Shown here: one piece after another, positions 37,029 through 45,357 of the stretch
Position numbering within the stretch: the stretch's first letter is position 1
Layout: each line of letters opens with the position of its first letter
Origin: Alopecurus myosuroides
Lineage: Eukaryota; Streptophyta; Magnoliopsida; Poales; Poaceae
Length of the DNA: 64,000 bases
Direction of reading: 5' to 3'
Assembly: GCA_028641055.1 (NCBI GenBank)
Contig: CM054062.1
Coordinates: 238,154,376 to 238,218,375 of the forward strand
The notes under the pieces: model-generated
What the model saw: only the letters and a program-made list of their open reading frames with translations
Database searches by the model: none
What the model was told of the DNA's origin: nothing
Translations under genes and position numbers: made by a program

Positions 37029-37894
37029 ATGGCTGAACAAGGAGGAAAGAAGAATAGGGTTTACCTAACATGGACTCCTCAGATGGACAGTGCATTGTTG
37101 TCTGTCCTTGTTGAGCATCACAACAATGGTGACCGTGCTCAAAATGGTTGGAAGCCACATGTGTACAATGCTTGCATTAAGCATGTTAAGGATGTATGTG
37201 GTATTGACATCACGAAGGACAACATAACAGGAAGAATTAAAACATTTGACAAGCAATATGAGATCATTTCAAAGATGCTTGCTCAGAGCGGTTTTGGATG
37301 GGACTGGGAAAAGAGCATGGTGTTAGTTGAAAGTGATGAAGTGTGGTCTCGATATGTGGAGGTATTTTTTCAACCTTACTCTATGTTGCTATTTTTGTGC
37401 TTATTTTTTGCAACCTCACTATCCTCTCTAATATCATTGTTTCTATTGTGTAGGCTAACAAAGATGCACGTGCCTATAGGACCAAGGTAGTGCACAACTG
37501 GGAGTCTATCAATACCATATATTCAAAAGACCATGCAACCGGTGTAGGTGCTAGGACAGGTAATGAGTGTGTTCAAGAAGTAGAACACACGCCCGCTGTT
37601 GAAGTAACTCCTGAGGTGCCTAAAAAGAGGCAACGCACGGGTGATGCTATCATGTCAATGATGGGAAAGATGCAGATGTCCTTTGATGATGTTTTGAATA
37701 CAACCGAGCCAACTCTGATGGCAAAGTTTACTCCTCCAGCTGAAATCCTTGCTGTACTTCAGAAAGTAGAGGGTTTGGAGAGTAAAGATATGCTGAGAGC
37801 TTATGGGAAGTTGATTAAAGATGAACGCATGTTTGAAGCGCTCATGGCACTCCCAGAAGACTTGAGGAAGCCATGGCTCTTGACCTTGGAGTGA
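37029..37894 (+). CDS. Myb/SANT-like protein of the PIF/Harbinger element, two exons, 257 aa
   Basis: Exons 37029-37361 and 37454-37894 join in phase 0. The N-terminal part (about residues 10-105) has the Myb/SANT-like trihelix form with conserved tryptophans: YLTWTPQMDSALLSVLVEHH, NGWKPHVYNA, ITGRIKTFDKQY, SGFGWDWEKSMV and WSRYVE. Residues after 140 include a basic PKKRQR signal. In this superfamily the second protein binds element ends and helps bring the transposase to DNA in the nucleus. No stop is present. It lies 175 bases after the transposase gene in the same direction. Confidence 0.88.
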
Positions 37895-38725
37895 TGGTTG
37901 CTATCATACTTGGTTCATGTATGAACTTCGATGTACTTTGATGTTTGCGAACTATCCGCTTATGCTATGTGTACGAGACATAAACGATCCACCTATGCTA
38001 TTTCTTAGAGACATAATTATTATCCATGTCGTTTGTTGCTATTTTCTAGAGACATGATTATTTTGTGCTATGCTTCTCGAACATGTTTTCCATAATTATT
38101 CCTACTTATGTTGTTATTATGACTTTATTCGAATTTTTATATATTATTTATGTGTGCAAAATATTATATAAACATTCACATATACACATACTAATTTTTG
38201 ATACATGTACACATGTTTATATTGTCCAAACTCAAAAAAGCGTCGAATTCCATGGTGTGTACATCCAAACAGGAATTGGAATTGGGTCACACCCTTTGAT
38301 TCCATGAGTAAATTCTATGCACAGCCAAACAACAGAATTGGAATTGCAGCTCAATTCCTTTCCAGCTTGGATTTGGAATTCACAGGCCAATTCAATTCCA
38401 AGCAGTTTTTCCTGCATCCAAACAGAGCATTAGAGAAAAACCTTAAAAGAACCAAACGGTTAAAGAAAATTGACTGTGTGAGAAAACCAGTTCACTGGTC
38501 TGCAGCAAATCCGAATCCAAAGCATATTCTCGCTTAATCGTGAACGGGCACTTCAGTTCGTGCTCGTACGTACATACATGGATATGCTCCGTACGCATCA
38601 TGAGAGGGCAAATTAAGGTCATTTTCCACGGGACCAAACCATTGGCAAAACAAGGTGCAAGCATGCATACTGAGAATTCTACTCCTATTATATTTGGACA
38701 TTTTTGTTTCCTATTGACGTCGACG

Positions 38726-39475
38726 CGTTAGCCCAGATTTTGCTTGCTTACCCTCGCGTGAGCCCTGTAATGACACGCGTGCCCAGGTCTCGAGGTAAGG
38801 AATATGCGCGCCGATGCGGGATCGTACTGGCGGGATGCCTAAAACCGGGTGGCAATTACCGGCAACACCGGCCGGTCGGTCGAAGCGAACCCGCCGCACC
38901 CCGCCCTGCCGCATGGGCCGTGTGGCGGCCGAGTCACCTCCCACGCGCGCTCGCGCTTGCTTCCTCGGTGCAGTGACCGCGTCCAGCACCGACGTCCTGC
39001 CCCAGGTTTGCCCTGAGCACGCGAAACCGCCGTCACCGGTCGAGCCTGGACCGCGGGCGGACGCGGGGCTTGCCGTCCAAGAAAAGCGAGGAATGGTTTC
39101 CGTGCTCCGCCGTTTACAGTCGCGCCTGCCCACTGGCTCGCTTTTATTCCTTTTTATCTACGCGTTGTGCGTTTAATTTCTAGAGCCTGACTCACTCTCA
39201 TGACGGTGTATCACACCCCACCAGCAGCTACCAAGTGCCAAACGAGCCGGTCCACGCGTAATTCGTCCGGCCGGGACCGGGGACGTGTCATGTTTGCCTC
39301 AGTACCAGAATGCTGGCAGCAGGTCTGCGGCAACAGAGCGGCAGACTTGAACCGATCGAACGAGCCAGAAGGCCAAACTATCTTTTTACCGTTTTACGCA
39401 CGCAAGTATGGAAATGGAACTGTTCTTCGCGGCTTTTCCTTTCTGCACTGCTCACCGAACCTATAATTGTGACAC
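38726..39475. other. GC-rich segment, no gene supported
   Basis: Frames of 60-140 codons occur on both strands (38711-39133 minus, 38814-39176 plus) but overlap each other and show no domain. The composition resembles a CpG-rich island beside low-copy sequence. Confidence 0.4.
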
Positions 39476-39647
39476 AAGAAGAATAGCAATAAGGAAACGC
39501 TTGGAGCGTGCTGGCTAGCTACGTATGCGCTTTATAAGAAGGACTTCTGAATACATGCATTCTCACTTCCTTTACCTCACGGAGCAAGGCATACGACATT
39601 TTCAGGTCCATGTTCTCACTCTTTATTTACAATTCGCGCGTACCTAA

Positions 39648-40685
39648 GAGCATCTCTAACAGCTGCCCTAAGAGCATCTCTAGCCGTGACGGAAAAGTCA
39701 ACCCCTAAAACTGCGCAAAAGTCGACCCGTGAAACGATTTTAGGGGTTGAAAGCCGTACGGAGAGAGGAGACACCGAAAAGTAAACTTTAAAACAACATA
39801 TTCCCGAATATTCCCATTTCTTCTTCCCAGCGTTCGTGGTTCTGCGAAAGCAAATTGGACGGCGGGCTCCCCCGTGCGTGTCCCTAGTAACGTGTGCCTG
39901 GAGACACAAAGCCCCCGTGACACCTGGTAATGCGTGCCTGGGAGCGGCACACGAGCCCTCCTCCCCCCCCCCCCCCCCCCCCCCCCCCCCGTGGCACGGT
40001 CGGCCGGACGGAAGGCAGCTCGAACGAAGCCCCCCGGAAGTTTGGCCGTGAGCAGCTGCAGGCGAAGCCCCCTCCCCCCCCCCACCGCCCTATTCGTGAC
40101 GTCCCCGTGCTGGCACGGGCGTCCACTGTCTGAGCGCGGCGAGTACCAATTTTCGAACGGAAGTTCAACATTTTGCCGGAGACGTGAGTAATCGACTGCT
40201 GGAGTTTTGGACACGGACGGCGGCGCGGGAAGAATTCCGGCAAGTTTGTGACCCGTATACTGAGGTTGGAGTCTCGCATTTTCGGTGGCCTGTAAAACGT
40301 TTATGGTCTCTGTTTTGGCCAGAAATGACCTAAAACCGTAAACTCGTCGGAGTTTTATAGGTTTTGGTCTTTTTATGGGTTCTGCTAGAGATGCTCTAAA
40401 TATGGCGGTATTTTTGCATTTATAGGGTTGTCCTATCTGAGTTATAGGGCAGCAAAACGGCGATAGCTCCAGCAGCTGCCTCATAATAACTAATGCCAAT
40501 AACTGTCATATATGGCTGGCTCAAAACGCCTCAACCTGGCTCAAATATATGGCAGCGAGAGCTGAATTATATGGCAGTGTTCTTGATAGCGCAGTCTATA
40601 GGGCAGCTGTTGGAGACGAGGTCGGTGCCCTATATGGCAGTTGTATAGGGCATTTGCTGTTTTAGGGCAGCTGTTAGAGATGCTC
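39648..40685. mobile_element. Harbinger-type MITE, outer element
   Basis: Perfect ends GAGCATCTCTAACAGCTGCCC and the inverse GGGCAGCTGTTAGAGATGCTC are flanked by TAA (39645-39647 and 40686-40688). Copy B has the empty site GCTAACTGCA. About 310 bp belong to the outer element; the rest is a second MITE nested in it. Confidence 0.85.
39672..40396. mobile_element. Harbinger-type MITE nested in the outer MITE
   Basis: Ends GAGCATCTCTAGC and GCTAGAGATGCTC are flanked by TAA (39669-39671 and 40397-40399). It is 725 bp, GC-rich in the middle, with a C-run of about 28 near 39963-39990. Large frames across the C-run (39705-40499 and others) come from the homopolymer, not from a gene. Confidence 0.8.
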
Positions 40686-40746
40686 TAACTGCAAATCAGT
40701 TAGAATTCCAAAAAAAAAAAAAACTGGACATCAGGTAGCACAGTGA

Positions 40747-41087
40747 GGGCATCTTTGGATCACAGGATTACAAAACAGAGGAAATGCGAAAACGTAGGAA
40801 TTTAACAGCATTGTAGATGCAAAACATAGGATTACGAAATAGAGGAAAGTTGTGCAAACAACCATTTGGATGGAACCACATGAAAGTTGCCTCGATCCTA
40901 CGCGAATGAGTGTAAAAAAGAGGTTAGAGTGAATGTTGAAATTCCTATGGAATTGGGGTGTAGGAATACAATCCATAAGAATTTTGTAGGTGTCATTCCT
41001 TTGATCCAAAGGCATTCCTTAGGAAAGAATCCTATGGATTGGAATCCTCCAAAATTCCTTTGAAAATACTTCAGTCCAAAGAGGCCC
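40747..41087. mobile_element. Tourist-like MITE, 341 bp
   Basis: The left end GGGCATCTTTGGATC pairs with the inverse of the right end (GGGCCTCTTTGGACTG). TGA lies on both sides (40744-40746 and 41088-41090), a 3-bp duplication of Harbinger kind. Copy B has the unfilled CAGCGAACG. Confidence 0.8.
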
Positions 41088-41100
41088 TGAACGTGCTCCG

Positions 41101-42432
41101 TGTTGGAACGCGTAGAGATAAACAAAAACTTTTCCTACGTGATGCTTCCAAGAACTAGCCGAGGTAGAAGGCCACGATGATTACCACTAGACGCGCGGTT
41201 GCGGATTATCGGTGAAGCGCGTCGGGGCAGTGCAGTCCCACGATCCGGTCCGGCCGATCCAATCCCTCGAACGTCGAAGTGCTGAACGTACAACACCCCT
41301 GCCGGTATCCACACGTACGAGGAGGAGCTCCGACGGCAGACTGCTAGGTCTGGTGCGACGGCTGGACTGAGTGGGGCTAGGGTTCCCAACGCATGGGAGA
41401 GTGGACTAACTTGCCCGCTGGGCAACCTGCGCCCCTCTTTATATAGCGTATGGTAATGGGCTTTACAACACTTGTGGCCCATTCCCTCTGTGAGTCCGAC
41501 TCACAAAACCAGTCCTATTTCCGGTTCGGGTCCAACCCGACCAATACTTGCTCCCGCTCTTAAGTGTGCGACCCTGCAGGCTCATGGCGACTTGGACACG
41601 ATTGGAGTCCAACTCCCAATCGATCAATCGGTAGCGGCTCCTAGCAGAACGTGCCGACTCCCAAGTACCATTGAGTCATGACGACATACCTTTCAATGTG
41701 ATATTCATCTTAGTCCCTTTTGCCTCACGATATACCTTGTCGAACTATAGGCGATTTATCGTCATCCCTTAAATAGTTCAACTCCCTTCTCGATCCGTGA
41801 TATGTGATTCATCTGACTAACTCTTAGTCAATAGACACAGTTAACACTTAACTGAGTCGCGCATGGCCATGCTTCCTAAATCATATCACTCGAGAGGGCC
41901 CAGAGAATATCTCTCCATTCGGAGGGGCAAAATCTCATCTTGATTATCCACATCACACAGCTTGCTTCTCATTCGACCCGAACTCTGCCTTTATAGTTGC
42001 CTTGTCACAGAACAAAGTTTGACAGAACCTAAGTCGGTGATCCACAACTCGGATTGTGCGACAACCTCAGGTCTAGGGATTACATTGATTGAGACATGCA
42101 AATGACGACTTGATCGTTGCATCTCAATGTGGGTCAGTCCGACTTGTTAAACTCTTTAGCCAAGTCCGTGAACGTTGGAATGGCATCACCATGCCCATGA
42201 CAAGTGGAACCGTGTCATCAGCCAACACTCACATTAGTCTAGGGTGTGCGTCCAGCACAACCTAAATGACCAAGGACAATCTAGTATGAACAACATGAAT
42301 ATATAGTTCCACAATCGAATCACATATTCAATGAAATATATCAGATGTTCAAAACAAGGACAACTTAATAACTTTATAAATACAGTGGGAATTACATCAT
42401 ACATGATTGCCTCTAGGGCAATATTCCCAACA
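41101..42432 (-). repeat. Solo LTR, 1332 bp, probably Ty1/copia
   Basis: It begins TGTTGGAACGCGTAG, ends TTCCCAACA, and is flanked by the 5-bp duplication CTCCG (41096-41100 and 42433-42437). On the minus strand it starts TGTTGGGAATATTGCCCTAG, the copia LTR form of Triticeae. No internal region is present, so it is the product of LTR-LTR recombination. Copy B shows the empty site GTGCTCCGTCCG. Confidence 0.9.
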
Positions 42433-43058
42433 CTCCGTCCGCTGAGAAGCTCAGCCATTCTTTGTGCAGAAAAGAACACACAATGTGTTTGACAAATCAT
42501 ATGCACCTCTCGATATTGTTGCGGGAGTCAGAGAGGCAGGCGGAAGTGACGCGGCTACCAGACACCATCCGATGGAATAAAATCTTCGTGTGTACAAGTG
42601 CAACTGGACCCCGGAGGATTGGGCCAAAACGCGCCCCGGCGAACTCAAGCCGAATCCAGCGCGATGGGGGGCAGCTGGGGGCCAAAGTGCGCGGGAAACG
42701 ACTTGCGCGACCAAAAACTCGGCGGTGGCCCCGCCTGCCAGCGAGGGCGGCGGCCCGTCCTTATCGTCTTGCCTCGTTCCCCGTGGGAATCAATGCGCGA
42801 CCGCCTTCTTTCGCCACGCGGCGGCGCGCAGGCGACCCACTCGGCTCCGCCTCCGGTATTTCCCGCCGCGTCTACACCGCTCCCACCTTCGCCCAACGCT
42901 ATAAAACGACAACCAGTTTGCCATCGACGACCGCGCGCAGCCCTGCTCCCCCCCCCCCCCCCCCCCCCCCCCCCCCGTCAAACTCGCCCCTCCACGCATC
43001 CTCTGATGGCAGAGCCAAACCCCGTCGAAGGCGTGGTGACGAATGGCTTCGCCGCCGC

Positions 43059-43496
43059 ATGTTGCGTTTGAGTGAAGCCTGCCTCTTCATGGGCGCGAAC
43101 TACCCGGCGCCGCCGGACATGCACGTGTCGGGTGCATGGCGCCTCAGCAACGGAGGCATCCCCTTTCCGCCCATTCTAGCAGGCGAGCAGCCCCGGGCCG
43201 AGGTGCGGGCCATAAGGGCGGCCATGCCGGCGGACGCGCAACTCGACCGGCTTTGGGCGGCCAACAACGCCGCCGCCCGGACGGCATATTTCGAGCAGCG
43301 CCACCGCCAGCAACTGGAGCCCACGAATGACGCGACGGTTGTCGCCGGCCACCAGAACACCGGCGGCCGCCGAGTTTGGTGGGATGTGCCCGGACGAACC
43401 CTTTCGGTCCTCCTTGACCTCATCGAGGCCGGCAATACCGCATCATCCACTGGCCGTGGTTTGAGCTGCGCCAAATACGGTTATGTTTTATTGTAA
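43059..43496 (+). CDS. Repeat-associated protein of unknown function, 145 aa
   Basis: The frame from ATG 43059 contains PPDMHVSGAWRLSNGGIPFP, then FEQRHRQQLEPTNDA, GRRVWWDVPGRTLSVLLDLI and EAGNTASS. This pattern (GAWRLSxGG..P, RRxxWWxxPGRTL, IExGNxP) is a protein type I know only as recurring in Triticeae repeats; its function is not known to me. A TATA box (CTATAAAAC, 42899-42907) lies 150 bases upstream. The frame is also open before the ATG, through a C-run of about 27. The right flank ends GTGGAGATGCTC then TAA (43686-43688), like a Harbinger right end; a left end is missing. Confidence 0.45.
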   Translation: MLRLSEACLFMGANYPAPPDMHVSGAWRLSNGGIPFPPILAGEQPRAEVRAIRAAMPADAQLDRLWAANNAAARTAYFEQRHRQQLEPTNDATVVAGHQNTGGRRVWWDVPGRTLSVLLDLIEAGNTASSTGRGLSCAKYGYVLL

Positions 43497-43702
43497 TCGC
43501 CTATGTTTTCTCAAATTTGCTGAATTCCGTTCAAATTTCCTGAATTTTGGCGAACTTTTGGGCGCGTCTAGGACTGACGGCCGGGAAGAATCGTCCCCAG
43601 GCCGAAAAATGCACATGCACGTCCCGAGACGGCGGTTTCCGCGGCCAAAAAAACGGCCTAGTAGGCAGAACGAGTGGAGATGCTCTAAGAATTATCACGC
43701 AA

Positions 43703-44062
43703 CAAGAAGAACAACAAGAAAAATCTTGGAGCGTGTTGACTATGGCAATATATGCGCTTTATAAGAATTCTGAATACATGCATTCTGACTTCCTTTACAT
43801 CACGGAGCAAGGCATACAACATTTTAAGTCCATGTTCCCACTCTTTAATTACAATTCGCGCGTAGCTAACTGCACATCAGGTAGCACAGCGAACGTGCTC
43901 CGTCCGTTGAGAAGCTCGGCCATTCTTTGTGCAGAAAAAACACACAATGTGTTGACAAATCATATGCACCTCTCGATGTTGTCGCGGGAGTCAGAGAGGC
44001 AGGCGGAAGGGACGCGGCTACTAGACACCATCGATGGAATAAAATCTTCGTGTGTGCAAGTG
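43703..44062. repeat. Segmental duplication, copy B (unfilled)
   Basis: This is the uninterrupted counterpart of 39476-42614. It reads straight through the three insertion sites: GCGTAGCTAACTGCA, GCACAGCGAACG and GTGCTCCGTCCGTTGAG. Confidence 0.85.
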
Positions 44063-44680
44063 CAACCGGGGGAGGCGCTCGCGGTTTTCCGGCTCTGTTC
44101 CTATTTTAAACGCCGACCTCACGTCTGCCTTGGGCCTTCGCCTTCCCCAGTTGGGAACTAGGGGATCACGTTGAATTTCTCGTGTGCATCGCTTGCTTCT
44201 TCCCAGCAAGCAACGAATCCGAGCACTTTTGGTATTCAGCGTTTAGCTTGAACCGACCGTGTGGCTTCAACTTTTCTAGATTATCTCTAGACTCTGAAAT
44301 ATGTGCGCTTGTACGGTAGCGCGTCTTTTTAAATACGTATAATAAAGGTAGTAGTAGTAGTCTTCCTCTCGTCGTCACGACGTCGCCGTTCTCTACTCGT
44401 ACTGCGCCATTTGTCGCTGCTACTCCATTGCCAGGATTCGGGTCTCAGCCTCTCAGGTATGTTTGCAGATGCTGGGTGGGCTTTTCATGGGATCGGAGTT
44501 GGATAAGTTTCATCAGCCGTGGCCCACGATACACGTAGGAGACAGGGTGACCATTCTTCTACGAGGCCCAGTTGCGCTAGCAAGTTAGATTTAATGGGAG
44601 CTTTTTTTTTTTTTCTCGAACAACAAGTCTCTCATGATGATTTTGTACTCTCTTTGTTCCTTAATTAGTTTAAATTAAAA
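44063..44680. other. No gene supported
   Basis: It follows copy B. A CTTTTTAAATACGTATAATAAAG stretch and a GTAGTAGTAGTAGT run precede a pyrimidine-rich part ending CTCTCAGGTATG, which could be a leader with a donor site, but no downstream exon was found. Confidence 0.4.
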
Positions 44681-44712
44681 CTAGGAAAAATGCCCGTGCG
44701 TTGCAACGGGAA
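44681..44712 (-). mobile_element. Possible Helitron 3' end
   Basis: On the minus strand a hairpin with arms CCCGT/ACGGG (44710-44693) is followed after about eight bases by CTAG (44684-44681) and then T. Helitrons end in a GC-rich hairpin, CTRR, and insert between A and T. The other end was not located; the element would extend to the right. Confidence 0.4.
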
Positions 44713-44732
44713 CGAGAGCAGAAAAAAAAATT

Positions 44733-45357
44733 AAATTTTGGTCTAAAAACGTTGGCACGACTCAAATTTTGAATGAGCCCAGCGGTTTTGGTGTTATAAT
44801 TCTATATTTACATCCAAAAGCCAAAAATAAGCCCCTTCTCATCAATTAGCTTGGCGAAGGAAATTTTTGAGCAAATTCAGTCCGGTGTTAGCTAACCTTT
44901 TAACATTAATTAAAACTATAATGTTTCTTGCAGCTACATTTGTAAATTCCCTATGCATGAAACTTTCATCTTAAAATGATCCCAAAACTATTACAACGAA
45001 CGCATGCATACATGCATGCCATGTACATATTATGCAATCAGAGCATAAATTTTTATCTAAAAACGTTGGCACGACTTAAATGTTGAAAGCGGTTGTAGTG
45101 TTATAACAATAATTTATTTTGTTGATTAAACATCACGTGTAGTTCTATATTTACATCCAAAAGCCAAAAATAAGCCCCTTTTCATCAATTAGCTTGGTGA
45201 AGTAATTTTTTTAGCAAATTCAGTCCGATGTTAGCTAACCTTTTAGCATTAATTAAAACTATAATGTTTCTTGCAGCTACATGTATAAATTCCCTATGCA
45301 TGAAAATTTCATCTTAAAATAATCCCAAGCCATGTACATACTATGCAATCAGAGCAT
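44733..45357. repeat. Direct tandem duplication, two units of about 312 bp
   Basis: Unit 1 (44733-45046) and unit 2 (45047-45357) share CTAAAAACGTTGGCACGACT, TTTACATCCAAAAGCCAAAA, CATCAATTAGCTTGG, GTTTCTTGCAGCTACAT and end GCAATCAGAGCAT. Differences are small indels and substitutions. It lies just inside the possible Helitron end. Confidence 0.85.

Larger units (their letters stand above)
34152..38429 (+). mobile_element. PIF/Harbinger transposon, 4278 bp, both genes open
   Basis: The target duplication TTA lies at 34149-34151 and 38430-38432. The left end CCCCCGTTTGGATGTAGG pairs with the inverse of the right end (TGCTCTGTTTGGATGCAGG); the arms continue with GAAAA and GGAATTG for about 35 bp. 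It carries a DDE transposase (35461-36853) and a Myb/SANT-like protein (37029-37894) in the same orientation. Unit A of the duplication keeps the corresponding unfilled sequence near 32730. The 34160-35460 leader holds ORFs that are not supported as genes. Confidence 0.9.
31645..38725. repeat. Tandem segmental duplication (unit A 31645-32992, unit B 32993-38725 with an insertion)
   Basis: Both units start with GGACAAAGTC..CCTCATCCTTA.., then share CTTTTCTACAC, AACTACCAACCTCAC, GAGCGAGTCGGTGCTCGATG, GAGAAGCCGTTGGACTTTCT, CCAAAGCATATTCTC and end in TTTGTTTCCTATTGACG. Without the 4.3-kb transposon at 34152-38429, unit B is about 1.45 kb, close to unit A at 1.35 kb. No gene is seen in either unit. 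C- and G-runs at 33763-33806 in unit B are a likely weak spot of the assembly. Confidence 0.75.
39476..42614. repeat. Segmental duplication, copy A, filled by three insertions
   Basis: Apart from insertions this segment matches copy B (43703-44062): shared words include TGCGCTTTATAAGAA, GAATACATGCATTCT, CACGGAGCAAGGCATAC, CAGGTAGCACAG, GAACGTGCTCCG, GCCATTCTTTGTGCAG and ATGGAATAAAATCTTCGTGTG. The insertions are 39648-40685, 40747-41087 and 41101-42432. A 35-bp A-rich piece near 40700 is also present only here. Confidence 0.85.

Noticed and set aside
39705..40499. 264-codon minus-strand frame and other proline/glycine-rich frames
   Set aside because: They are held open by the C-run inside a MITE; no domain and no conservation expected.
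42462..43058. N-terminal extension of the 344-codon frame before 43059
   Set aside because: It starts in duplicated non-coding DNA upstream of the TATA box and crosses a C-run of uncertain length.
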